DNA of 39,079 nucleotides, taken from NCBI GenBank assembly GCA_012031225.1, contig JAAUTZ010000029.1, forward strand, positions 1 through 39,079, read 5' to 3'. This document shows, piece after piece, positions 1 through 6,583 of the stretch (position 1 is its first letter; every line of letters starts with the position of its first letter). This DNA is from Chloroflexaceae bacterium. GTDB taxonomy: Bacteria > Chloroflexota > Chloroflexia > Chloroflexales > Chloroflexaceae. A model generated the notes under the pieces. The model did not search any database. It saw only the letters and a list, made by a program, of their open reading frames with translations, and had not been told where the DNA came from. The position numbers were made by a program, and so were the translations under genes.

Positions 1-1106
1 CCCGTCAACTGGTTGTTGTAGAGCCAGAGGCCGGTCAGCTTGGTGAGGTTGCCCAGCTCGGGCGGGATGCTCCCGCTCAACTGGTTGCCCCAGAGGTCGA
101 GTTGTTCGAGATTGGTGAGGCTGCCCAACTCCGGCGGGATGCTGCCCGTCAACTGGTTGCCGGCGAGTTCGAGGCTGGTCACGCGGCCAGCGGTGCAGGT
201 GACACCTCGCCAGCTACACACAGCGTTATTCTGCCCCCAGCCGCTGTTGGAAAACCAGTTTGGCCCATCAGTAGCGAGGTAGAGCGCGAGCAGGGCTTCG
301 CACTCGGCTGGCGGCACGGCGGTTTGGGCGGCGCAGTCAGTGGTGGTGGGGGTTGCGGTGGGCGTTGCCGTCGGGGTGCTGGCTCCCCGCTGGTTGCGCC
401 AATCGTCGCTGAATCTGCGTTCCTGATCCAGCCACGCCAGCAGTGCCGCATCAGTGACGTTGGGGTCAAGCGCGTTGTTGGCGAGGAACAAAGAGGAGAC
501 ATTCAGGTTCGCCAACTCCGGCGGGATGCTGCCCGTTAGCTGGTTGTCGGAGAGGGAGAGGAAGGTCAGATTGGCGAGGCGGCCCAACTCCGGCGGGATG
601 CTGCCCGTCAACTGGTTGATGGAGAGGTGGAGCCAGTCCAGATTGGTGAGGCTACCCAGTTCGGGCGGGATGCTGCCCGTCAACTGGTTGTTGTAGAGGG
701 AGAGGAAGGTCAGATTGGCGAGGGTGCCCAACTGCGGCGGGATGCTGCCCGTCAACCCGTTGTAGGAGAGGTCGAGGGTGGTCACGCTGCCAGCGGTGCA
801 GGCGACACCTCGCCAGCTACAGACATTGTTATCCTGCCCCCAGCCGCTGTAGAAGAGCCAATTTGGTCCATCGGTGGCGGTGTAGAGTGCAAGCAGGGCT
901 TTGCACTCGGCTTGCGGCACGTCGGTTTGGGCGGCGCAGTCAGTGGTGATGGTTTGGGCCTGTGCGCGGGCGGGTGCCAGCGCATCGCCCACGGGGGTGG
1001 GCAGGTATTCCGGCGCGGTGAATAGTGCTGCAAGCAGCAGGGTGAGTAGCCCACGAATGAGCGCGTGGGTCAGGATCGGACGCAACCGATGATAAGACGA
1101 ACGCAT
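1..1106 (-). CDS. Secreted leucine-rich-repeat protein (3' end outside the window)
   Basis: The visible 368 residues start at an ATG preceded by a strong Shine-Dalgarno (AAGGAGGTT, 1111-1119). Residues about 10-50 form a signal peptide: basic start, Leu/Ala-rich core, then APARAQA. Two similar modules follow. Each opens with a TDCAAQTxVPxAEC motif, an ALLALYxATDGPNW stretch and a CSWRGVxC motif (about 56-103 and 257-304), as in the cap of plant-type LRR proteins. Then come 24-residue LRRs of the LxxLxLxxNQLTGSIPPELG type (about 107-212 and 308-edge). A TPTATPTATP linker (244-256) joins the modules. Such proteins are exported and mediate adhesion or protein binding; the ligand is unknown. The gene is alone in its transcription unit and continues past base 1. 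Confidence 0.85.
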   Translation of the reverse strand, partial: MRSSYHRLRPILTHALIRGLLTLLLAALFTAPEYLPTPVGDALAPARAQAQTITTDCAAQTDVPQAECKALLALYTATDGPNWLFYSGWGQDNNVCSWRGVACTAGSVTTLDLSYNGLTGSIPPQLGTLANLTFLSLYNNQLTGSIPPELGSLTNLDWLHLSINQLTGSIPPELGRLANLTFLSLSDNQLTGSIPPELANLNVSSLFLANNALDPNVTDAALLAWLDQERRFSDDWRNQRGASTPTATPTATPTTTDCAAQTAVPPAECEALLALYLATDGPNWFSNSGWGQNNAVCSWRGVTCTAGRVTSLELAGNQLTGSIPPELGSLTNLEQLDLWGNQLSGSIPPELGNLTKLTGLWLYNNQLT

Positions 1107-1969
1107 GAACAACCTCCTTGATGGATGTTTGGTGTATTTCCAGACGACCGGCGAGCAACTGAGGGCGGGTGCAGGCGTTGGCTCTGCCCCTCATAGCCAA
1201 CGCGCCGCTGCGGGATGCCCCCATGGTTTCCTTTGCAACAGCGCACCGTGCAAGCTCGCACAACACGATCAACGCATTGGCCGATGCACACTGCGGCATG
1301 CCCGCTACGAATGATTATAGCAAGGATGGTGAGGGATGGATGTGCGATGTTGGGGATTCTGGGTAGAGGAATGTTCACGCGGCGGGCGGGGAGCGGGGGC
1401 GGAGGGGCAGGTTTCAGAGCAAGAAGGCAGACCACGAAGGGCACGAAGGACGCGAAGAACACGAAGGGGGTATCAGGTGTCAGGAGTCGGGTGATAGGTG
1501 GTAGGTGTGAGGTGGCGGGTGATAGGTGTGAGGTGTGAGGTTTCAGGGGAAGGCAGACCACGAAGAACACGAAGGGGGTATCAGGGGTCAGGGGTCGGGT
1601 GAATAGGTGGTAGGTGGCGGCGGCCAGCGCGGCGTAATCAATGGCGAAGATCGGGCGCGGCTGGGGGAAGTTGCCCACGCGCTGGGAGCCGACAATCTGG
1701 AGTAAGCCGAGCTGCACGAGCCGTTCGAGGATGCCGGGCAGCAGTGCGCCGGTGCGCGGGCAGCGGCGGGCACTGAGGGCGCGGCGGCTCACGCCAGCGG
1801 CATCGGCAAGCTCGCGGCTCCCGATGCTGGTGCGCCCGCGCTGCAACAGGCGATCTACGGCCCGCCACACGGCAACTTCAGCGGGCGTGCGGCAGCGGGC
1901 ATCCACAATAGCAGGGGTGGACTGCATTGGTGCGGTGGCACTTTGCGGCTGGGGGGCAGATAACATCAT
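1070..1969 (-). CDS. Winged-helix/HTH DNA-binding ORF whose 3' half is repeat DNA (probably truncated)
   Basis: Start ATG with GGAG about 8 nt upstream. Residues about 24-119 look like real protein: a helical segment beginning RTPAEVAVWRAVDRLL, then a helix-turn-helix (SRELADAAGVSRRALSARR, 51-69) and a wing-like region ending in FAIDYAALAAA. From about residue 120 (base ~1612) the translation is of the repeat block (runs of FVFF, TSHLSPATSH), and the frame then stays open by chance into the LRR leader. I infer that the original gene lost its 3' end when the repeat block arose or was inserted. The target of the HTH is unknown. A functional short regulator cannot be excluded. Confidence 0.45.
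   Translation of the reverse strand: MMLSAPQPQSATAPMQSTPAIVDARCRTPAEVAVWRAVDRLLQRGRTSIGSRELADAAGVSRRALSARRCPRTGALLPGILERLVQLGLLQIVGSQRVGNFPQPRPIFAIDYAALAAATYHLFTRPLTPDTPFVFFVVCLPLKPHTSHLSPATSHLPPITRLLTPDTPFVFFASFVPFVVCLLALKPAPPPPLPARRVNIPLPRIPNIAHPSLTILAIIIRSGHAAVCIGQCVDRVVRACTVRCCKGNHGGIPQRRVGYEGQSQRLHPPSVARRSSGNTPNIHQGGCSCVRLIIGCVRS
1175..1203 (-). ncRNA. Strong hairpin in the LRR gene leader (candidate structured 5' UTR)
   Basis: GCGTTGGCT (1175-1183) pairs perfectly with AGCCAACGC (1195-1203) around an 11-nt loop. It lies between the proposed promoter and the ribosome binding site at 1111-1119, so it would be part of the leader RNA. No known riboswitch class could be matched. Confidence 0.4.
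1314..1342 (-). promoter_or_regulatory. Probable extended -10 promoter of the LRR gene
   Basis: On the minus strand there is a perfect TATAAT (1314-1319) preceded by TG plus one base, i.e. an extended -10. The -35 position (about 1337-1342, CATCCA) is weak. It would start a leader of about 200 nt before the LRR gene. Seen by motif only. Confidence 0.5.
1411..1624. repeat. Two imperfect direct copies of a degenerate short-repeat block
   Basis: Both copies begin with GTTTCAG (near 1411 and 1540), continue through GGCAGACCACGAAG, GAACACGAAGGGGGTATCAGG and a TCGGGTGA-ATAGGTGGTAGGTG-like tail. Copy 1 contains four nonamers of the type CACGAAGGG (1433-1468) and seven heptamers of the type GGTGATA/GGTGTGA (1490-1538). 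Copy 2 is shorter. Similar low-complexity heptamer and nonamer blocks are known from cyanobacterial and Chloroflexota intergenic DNA. Bases 1320-1411 and the rest of the gap to 1611 show no gene. Confidence 0.8.
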
Positions 1970-2359
1970 CGGGTATGCTCCACATTCTTAGCCCCGTTGG
2001 GGCACCGTCCGTTGATGAATGAGTGTTTAAGAGAAGCACCGCGGTGCTTATGTGTGCTAGACTGATCCATCTCTGCCTCTTTTGTGTTGATAAGCCATAT
2101 GAAGGCAATACAGAGCCTATCCGTCAGATATGCATTGACGGCGTGCGGTACGAAGCGTATAATGAAAATACAGCAGTCGCTCGTCGTACCGCGTGCGGCA
2201 CGGCTTGCAAAGGGCATCTCATTTTAAGCCCGACAGGTTGTATTTCACACTAACAATGGACTGGAACATCGCTGTCTGCCTCTACAGGCAGCGATATGGT
2301 TTTCGGTTATGGTGGGAGCATCGTATACCTCCTTCAGGGCTGACACGGTGCGTCTTGCA
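1970..2359. other. 390-base interval without a convincing gene
   Basis: Short ORFs here have no recognisable content. It holds three small structures: a GCCCC-GTT-GGGGC hairpin (1991-2003), a perfect 16-bp palindrome AAGCACCGCGGTGCTT (2034-2049), and a CTGCCT-CTAC-AGGCAG hairpin (2276-2291) followed by ATATGGTTTT. The last could be a weak terminator for minus-strand transcription or just a repeat remnant. Confidence 0.5.
2034..2049. repeat. Perfect 16-bp palindrome
   Basis: AAGCACCGCGGTGCTT is self-complementary over all 16 bases. It lies about 65 bp upstream of the HTH ORF (start 1969), a position that would suit an operator for an autoregulating dimeric DNA-binding protein. No second copy was noticed in the window. 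Confidence 0.4.
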
Positions 2360-2803
2360 TTAGACCTCAAAGCCAACATGAAGTTCACGGATGTCGCTAG
2401 GTCGGCCCTCAGCGTGACTCCCATCGGCGTATGACGGAGGTTCCGCTGCGCCGATAGCAGAAGGACGGAAGCGTTGCACGGCTGGGTTGGGCTGGCGCAA
2501 TGCTACCGGCGGTGCAGGGGTGTGGGCGACTTCTTCGGCTTGGGCTTGGATCAGGGAAAGATAGAGTGGATGCAGGATCGCCACGAGTTCTGGTTCAAGC
2601 CGTTCGGCCAACAAGGCCCGTACATCGTCTTTATACTGGGCCATATCTGCATCGAGTTTCAGCGCAAGCAACACCAATGCGATACGAATGGTCGTAGATG
2701 GATCGCTGTACTGATGTGCAAGGCGATCTAACGCTGGGCTGACCCGTGCCGTGAGACGCTGGGAAAGGCGGCCGCGAGACGCTTTTTGCGCGGTAGGCTT
2801 CAT
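2360..2803 (-). CDS. Small ParR-like partner of an actin-type partition ATPase
   Basis: The 147-residue protein starts at an ATG with GGAGG at 2811-2815; its ATGA start overlaps the stop codon of the upstream ParM-like fragment. The N-terminus is basic (KxxxKASRGRLSQRL), followed by a segment that could be a ribbon-helix-helix-type or helical DNA-binding region (STTIRIALVLLALKLD, about 36-51). A helical middle and a Pro/Ala-rich tail follow. I do not recognise a specific family. The partition role is inferred from the coupling to a ParM-like C-terminus, as in parMR and stbAB pairs. With its partner truncated it is likely an orphan. Confidence 0.45.
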   Translation of the reverse strand: MKPTAQKASRGRLSQRLTARVSPALDRLAHQYSDPSTTIRIALVLLALKLDADMAQYKDDVRALLAERLEPELVAILHPLYLSLIQAQAEEVAHTPAPPVALRQPNPAVQRFRPSAIGAAEPPSYADGSHAEGRPSDIRELHVGFEV

Positions 2804-2983
2804 CCTTCGCCCTCCTGCTGGCGCACCAGCCGCCGTGCTAGGCGAGCATAGCCGCGAGCTACTGCTAGTTGCGGATCGGGCACGACCTGCGCGTGCGGGA
2901 ACCGCTGCTGGATCGCGTCGGTGAGCGGTGCGAGGGCGGCACCACCGCCGCCAAGCAGGATCGCATCGAGTTGCTGTCCACTC
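2800..2983 (-). pseudogene. C-terminal fragment of a ParM/StbA-like actin-fold ATPase
   Basis: The reading frame ending at the TGA at 2800-2802 encodes about 60 residues: LDAILLGGGGAALAP, then a QRFPHAQVVPDPQLAVARGYA stretch split by no gap, and an Arg-rich end. The GGGG loop and the DPQxAVARGYA helix are characteristic of the last subdomain of plasmid-segregation actin homologues such as ParM and StbA. No start codon or upstream domain is present: the homology stops abruptly at about 2983, where a different fragment begins on the other strand. It is therefore a 5'-truncated remnant of a partition operon whose second gene (2360-2803) is still intact. Confidence 0.6.
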
Positions 2984-3192
2984 CCCCACCGCCGACCCCG
3001 CCCTCATGGCGGCGCGGGAGCAGCAATATCGTACTGCGCTCGCGGATGAACTCGACCAGTTCGAGCTGTTTGGCTTGCCGCGCATGAAAGATGTCGTGCT
3101 GTACCAGAAGCTCAGCAATGCCTACATCACGCTGTCGGTGCAGCGTCGCCCCGATGATGATGAGGACGACGACCTGCGCCCCCGCTTCCCGC
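2984..3192 (+). pseudogene. Fragment of a NACHT/STAND-type NTPase protein (pre-NTPase linker region)
   Basis: In the frame containing the ATG at 3006, about 65 residues read as AAREQQYRTALADELDQFEL, then FGLPRMKDVVLYQKLSNAYI and TLSVQRR, followed by an acidic run (PDDDEDDD). The pattern Y-x-x-A-L-x(5)-L-x-L-F-G, then V-x-L and a terminal AYITLS, is what precedes the P-loop in bacterial NACHT-domain proteins. The NTPase domain itself is absent. Both ends are junctions: with the ParM-like fragment near 2983 and with the degenerate CobW-like gene near 3192. Confidence 0.5.
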
Positions 3193-3671
3193 TACCCTCC
3201 CCCACCCAGCCACGCCAGCACCGGCTCCGGCGCGTAGGGCGGCTCCAGCAGCAGATCGGCGTAGAGCTGGTATTGCTCGGCAAGGTGCGGATGGCGCGTG
3301 CGCGTCGCCGCATCGAGCAGGGCCACACTCGCCACCCGCCGACACGGGTGCTGGAGCGTACCCAGCAAGTGCGCCAGCAACGCCGGCTCGGCCCGCGCCG
3401 ATACCAGCAGCAGCACCGTCGCGGCGGGCGCAGCCGCCACCAGCGGAATCAGCCGGCCCGCCAGCGTGCAGCACACACAGCCCCCCGTCAGCCGTACCCG
3501 CCGCACCAGCGGCGGCAGCTGCTCCAGCGGCAGGGGCATATCCCCATTATCAATCAGCAACGTGGCGCGGCCGGTGGCGTGCAGATGGTGCAGCAGCGTC
3601 AGCGTCAGCGCGAGCTTGGCCTGCACGGGCACACCACCCACCGCTAGCAGCGTGGTCGCAGTCAACGTCAT
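3192..3671 (-). CDS. Degenerate, P-loop-less G3E (CobW/COG0523)-like protein
   Basis: 159 residues from the ATG at 3671 (a GTG lies one codon earlier), with AAGG about 8 nt upstream. It aligns with the first half of G3E GTPases: beta strand TLLAVGG, a helix, then LLIDNGD in place of VIVNDxS, then the metal motif GGCVCCTL (Cys65, Cys67, Cys68). The Walker A position reads GGVPVQAKLAL where functional relatives have [11 protein letters not shown], so GTP binding is probably lost. The NKxD motif and CobW C-terminal domain are missing; the protein ends AWLGGGG at the junction with the NACHT fragment. It is divergent from the intact YciC-like gene at 3828. It may be a metal-binding accessory protein or a decaying paralogue; the clean ribosome binding site and open frame favour expression. 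Confidence 0.6.
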   Translation of the reverse strand: MTLTATTLLAVGGVPVQAKLALTLTLLHHLHATGRATLLIDNGDMPLPLEQLPPLVRRVRLTGGCVCCTLAGRLIPLVAAAPAATVLLLVSARAEPALLAHLLGTLQHPCRRVASVALLDAATRTRHPHLAEQYQLYADLLLEPPYAPEPVLAWLGGGG

Positions 3672-3754
3672 CACAGATACCTTCGCTCAGCCCCGATCCC
3701 AAGCGCAGTGCGCTGCATGCAGTCTAGGCCCGCTGCACCTGCCTGTCAAGGTGC

Positions 3755-3783
3755 TTGACAGCCGCGCTAGCCTCTGCTACACT
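3755..3783 (+). promoter_or_regulatory. Sigma-70-type promoter of the G3E/DsrE operon
   Basis: TTGACA (3755-3760), a 17-bp spacer and TACACT (3778-3783) make a near-consensus housekeeping promoter 45 bp upstream of the ATG at 3828. Metal-dependent control (for example by a Zur-like repressor) would be expected for this family, but I see no convincing palindromic operator. Confidence 0.75.
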
Positions 3784-3827
3784 ACCACAGGTTGTTGAGA
3801 CTATGTATCAATAAAAGGCTGCTGTCT

Positions 3828-5015
3828 ATGTCCAAACTCCCAGTTACGGTGCTCTCCGGCTTTCTCGGCGCAGGCAAAACCACTCTGCTCAATCACGTCC
3901 TGCACAATCGGCAGGGCATGCGCGTGGCCGTGATCGTCAACGATATGAGCGAAGTCAACATTGACGCATCGCTCGTGCGCGACGGCGGCGCACAGCTCAG
4001 CCGCACCGATGAGCAGCTCGTCGAGATGACCAACGGCTGCATCTGCTGCACCCTGCGCGACGATCTCCTGCGCGAAGTCGCACGCCTTGCCCAAGCGGGC
4101 CGCTTCGATTACCTGCTGATCGAGTCCACCGGCATCTCCGAACCGTTGCCCGTAGCCGCCACCTTCACCTTTGAGCTGCCCGGCGGCGCAAGCCTAAGCG
4201 AGGTTGCCCAGCTCGATACACTCGTCACAGTGGTGGATGGCGAAACCTTCCTGCACGATTACCTCTCGGCCCAAACGCTCAAGGAGCGCGAACTCGCCAC
4301 CGGCGACGAAGATCGGCGCACCATCGTAGATTTGCTTGTCGAGCAGGTGGAGTTTGCCAATGTGCTGGTCATCAATAAACTTGACCGGGCCCACCCGCAA
4401 GATGTCGCCCGACTAGAAGGATTGCTGCACACGCTCAACCCAACCGCCCAGATCATCCGCACCAGTCACGGGCAGGTCGCCCTCGCCGCGATCCTCAATA
4501 CCAGCCTGTTTGATATGGAGCAAGCCCAACGTGCGCCGGGCTGGTTCCGCGAGTTGCAGGGCACGCATACCCCCGAAACGGAGGAGTACGGCATCAGCAG
4601 CTTTGTCTACCGCCAGCGTGCGCCATTCCACCCGCAACGCCTGATGCGCGTGATCCAGAGCAGCGTGTTTCGGCAGGTGCTGCGCTCGAAGGGCTACATC
4701 TGGCTCGCCTCGCGCCCCGCTCACGTGGGCGTATGGTCGAAGGCGGGACGCTTTCTGGGCGTGTCGCCCGGCGGCTATTGGTGGAGTGCTGTGCCGCCCG
4801 AACGCTGGCCGACTGACCCAGATTGGTATGAGCAGTTCCAGCGCGATTGGCATCCCGAATTTGGGGATCGGCGGCAGGAGATCGTGTGCATCGGGATCAA
4901 TATGGATCGGGCGGCGATTGTGCAGGCCCTCGACAATGCCCTGCTCACGCCAGCCGAGCTGGTAGAAGGCTTGGCGGCGTGGGCCCACTACCCCGATCCG
5001 TTTGGCTGGGAATAG
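3828..5015 (+). CDS. G3E GTPase, YciC/ZagA-like metallochaperone (COG0523)
   Basis: 395 residues. The ATG at 3828 is preferred (AAAAGG 9 nt upstream); longer in-frame starts would overlap the promoter. Walker [10 protein letters not shown] (11-19), metal motif CICC (71-74), the [12 protein letters not shown] segment typical of the YciC/ZagA branch (about 99-110), NKLD (183-186) and a CobW C-terminal domain ending in an [13 protein letters not shown] segment. Family members couple GTP hydrolysis to delivery of metal, most often zinc under limitation, to client proteins in the cytoplasm. First gene of a three-gene operon, 28 bp before the DsrE gene. Zinc as the metal is inferred from the subfamily. 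Confidence 0.88.
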   Translation: MSKLPVTVLSGFLGAGKTTLLNHVLHNRQGMRVAVIVNDMSEVNIDASLVRDGGAQLSRTDEQLVEMTNGCICCTLRDDLLREVARLAQAGRFDYLLIESTGISEPLPVAATFTFELPGGASLSEVAQLDTLVTVVDGETFLHDYLSAQTLKERELATGDEDRRTIVDLLVEQVEFANVLVINKLDRAHPQDVARLEGLLHTLNPTAQIIRTSHGQVALAAILNTSLFDMEQAQRAPGWFRELQGTHTPETEEYGISSFVYRQRAPFHPQRLMRVIQSSVFRQVLRSKGYIWLASRPAHVGVWSKAGRFLGVSPGGYWWSAVPPERWPTDPDWYEQFQRDWHPEFGDRRQEIVCIGINMDRAAIVQALDNALLTPAELVEGLAAWAHYPDPFGWE

Positions 5016-5043
5016 CGGTTCCATCCATAGGAAGGAAGGTATT

Positions 5044-5409
5044 ATGAAGGTTGCGTATATCTTTGCCACATCAGGACACACCGCGAGCTACAAGCTCGGC
5101 AAGATGATCCTGCCTCAACTGGAGACCGGCACGCACGGCGTAACCGTAGTGGGGATGTTCTTCTTCGATGACAACACCTACCTGCTGCGGGCGGGCGATC
5201 CGATGGGCGAACGCTTGGCGCAGGTGGCCGTAGAGCAGGGCATGCTGCTGATGCTGTGCGATCAGTGTGCGCTGGAGCGCGGCTTGGCCGAAGGGATCGC
5301 GGGCAACTGCCACCCGCATGGCACGGTGGCAGGCGTGCAGGTGGGCTGCTTCCCCGATTTGTACGCGGCCCTGTCCGGCAATCCCCCCGATCAAGTGATT
5401 ACGTTGTAA
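5044..5409 (+). CDS. DsrE-family sulfur-carrier-like protein (resembles SaoD)
   Basis: 121 residues with AGGAAGG 5-11 nt upstream of the ATG. It begins with a MKVAYIF strand and contains the segment VVGMFFFDDN and four cysteines: CDQC (72-75), Cys89 and Cys102 in GCFPDLYAAL. The end, NPPDQVITL, and the CDQCALERG and GCFPDLYAAL motifs match my recollection of the DsrE-related family annotated SaoD, a small protein of sulfur and selenium operons. DsrE-fold proteins carry sulfur on a cysteine; CDQC could do this or bind metal. It lies between two G3E GTPases (gaps of 28 and 13 bp), suggesting a joint role in metal or sulfur trafficking. The exact function is not known. Confidence 0.7.
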   Translation: MKVAYIFATSGHTASYKLGKMILPQLETGTHGVTVVGMFFFDDNTYLLRAGDPMGERLAQVAVEQGMLLMLCDQCALERGLAEGIAGNCHPHGTVAGVQVGCFPDLYAALSGNPPDQVITL

Positions 5410-5422
5410 CAGGAGTTCCCCC

Positions 5423-6583
5423 ATGCACGATGATCTCCCAAGCCTACCGATTGTCCCGATCACGCTGTTGGCGGGCTTTCTCGGCGCAGGCAAAACCACC
5501 CTGCTCAACCGGCTGATTGCCTACCAGCGCGGTGAGCGTGTAGCCGTGCTGGTGAATGATTTCGGCAGCATCAATATTGATAGTGCGCTCGTCGTGAATG
5601 TCGAGGGCGATATGGTCAGCCTGAGCAATGGCTGCATCTGCTGCACGATCCGCGAGGATCTGCTCGACACGGTGCTGGATGTGCTGGAACAGCCAGAACC
5701 ACCGCAGCGCATCGTCATTGAAGCGAGTGGCGTTTCGGATCCGTGGGCCCTCGCCGAGACGCTGCTGCTGCCCGACGTGCGTGAGCGGGCCCGCCTTGAG
5801 AGCATCATTACGCTGGTGGATGCCGAGCAAGTGCCCCACGCGCACGCTCTCGGCATGGAGTATGCGTCGCTGCTAATCAACCAGATTGCAGTGGCTGACA
5901 TCCTGATCCTGAATAAGATTGACCTGATTGGCGAACGTGAGCGCGACGCGCTGCACGAATGGGTGCGCCAGATTGTGCCGCAGGCCCGCATGCTCGATGC
6001 GGTGCAAGCCGATGTGCCACTGGCGTTGCTGTTTGATCTGCCGCCCACCGAGCGTACCGCGCCTGCCCACGCTGACCACGCCCACGCTGACCACGCCCAC
6101 GCTGACCACGCCCACGATCACAGCACACAATTTGCAACGTGGAGCTTCACAAGCGATACCCCGCTCCCCCTTGACCGTCTGCGGATTGCCTTGAAGAGCC
6201 TACCGGTTGGAGTCTTCCGTTTGAAGGGCATCTTACAGCTGGCTGAGCAGCGCGAGCGGCAGGTGATTGTGCATGTGGTGGGCAACCGGATTCAGCTGAC
6301 CTTCGGTCCGGGCTGGAACGACACCCCCGCCCAGACGCAGCTGGTGGCGATTGGGCTGCCGCACAGCTTCGACCCCGCCGAGCTGACGCGCCAGTTTGCG
6401 GCGTGCGTGCAGGCGGCTCCGGCGCGGCAGTGGGTGGCGCGGGCGGTGCGGGCGGCATGGCGGTTGGGGCAGGTATGCTCGGTGGTTGCCCGCTCGCATT
6501 ACTATTTGTTGGAGGGAGAGGATTGGTGGGTGCGGGGGCCGTGGCGCACCCTGCCAGCAGCAGGGCCAGTACCAGCCAGATGA
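5423..6583 (+). CDS. G3E GTPase with His-rich loop (CobW/COG0523); 3' end fused to antisense DNA
   Basis: 386 residues. Walker [10 protein letters not shown] (18-26), VNDFGSINID (44-53), CICC (71-74), NKID (164-167), a His/Asp/Ala repeat (about 216-233), then a CobW C-terminal domain (about 238-331). His-rich loops in this position bind zinc, nickel or cobalt in relatives. The gene has its own AGGAG just before the ATG. The last 55 residues (from about base 6416) do not resemble the family: they are the antisense translation of the lipoprotein leader at 6416-6623. The natural end of the protein has therefore probably been replaced by a junction. The enzyme core is complete and likely active. 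Confidence 0.85.
   Translation: MHDDLPSLPIVPITLLAGFLGAGKTTLLNRLIAYQRGERVAVLVNDFGSINIDSALVVNVEGDMVSLSNGCICCTIREDLLDTVLDVLEQPEPPQRIVIEASGVSDPWALAETLLLPDVRERARLESIITLVDAEQVPHAHALGMEYASLLINQIAVADILILNKIDLIGERERDALHEWVRQIVPQARMLDAVQADVPLALLFDLPPTERTAPAHADHAHADHAHADHAHDHSTQFATWSFTSDTPLPLDRLRIALKSLPVGVFRLKGILQLAEQRERQVIVHVVGNRIQLTFGPGWNDTPAQTQLVAIGLPHSFDPAELTRQFAACVQAAPARQWVARAVRAAWRLGQVCSVVARSHYYLLEGEDWWVRGPWRTLPAAGPVPAR
6066..6110 (+). repeat. Three perfect 15-bp tandem repeats encoding the His-rich loop
   Basis: CCCACGCTGACCACG occurs three times back to back (6066-6080, 6081-6095, 6096-6110), followed by a partial fourth copy. Each unit encodes a five-residue piece of the Ala-His-Asp metal-binding loop, so copy-number change by slippage would alter the number of metal ligands without breaking the frame. 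Confidence 0.9.

Noticed and set aside
490-770. CRISPR-like array in the LRR region
   Set aside because: The regular 72-bp spacing is the coding repeat of 24-residue LRRs, with no spacers.
1107-1310. c-di-GMP-I riboswitch in the LRR leader
   Set aside because: A GCAAAGG piece is suggestive, but the conserved core and tetraloop-receptor elements could not be aligned.
1966-2217. 83-residue minus-strand gene
   Set aside because: No ribosome binding site, odd composition and no domain; overlaps the HTH start region.
2276-2300. Intrinsic terminator
   Set aside because: Six-bp stem, but only a short interrupted T stretch nine bases later and no gene clearly ending there on the plus strand.
2360-3118. 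A 252-residue version of the ParR-like protein
   Set aside because: The first 105 residues are Ser/Arg/Ala nonsense out of frame with the ParM-like fragment; the ATG at 2803 has a good ribosome binding site.
2928-3647. Single plus-strand gene of 239 codons
   Set aside because: Only about bases 2984-3192 look like protein (NACHT-type); the rest is antisense to the ParM-like and degenerate G3E genes.
4413-5081. 222-codon open frame on the minus strand
   Set aside because: Antisense to the YciC-like GTPase and the DsrE gene; no start signal or family features.
6147-6415. Lipoprotein coding region continuing to 6147
   Set aside because: Beyond about 6416 the translation is only the complement of the CobW C-terminal domain.
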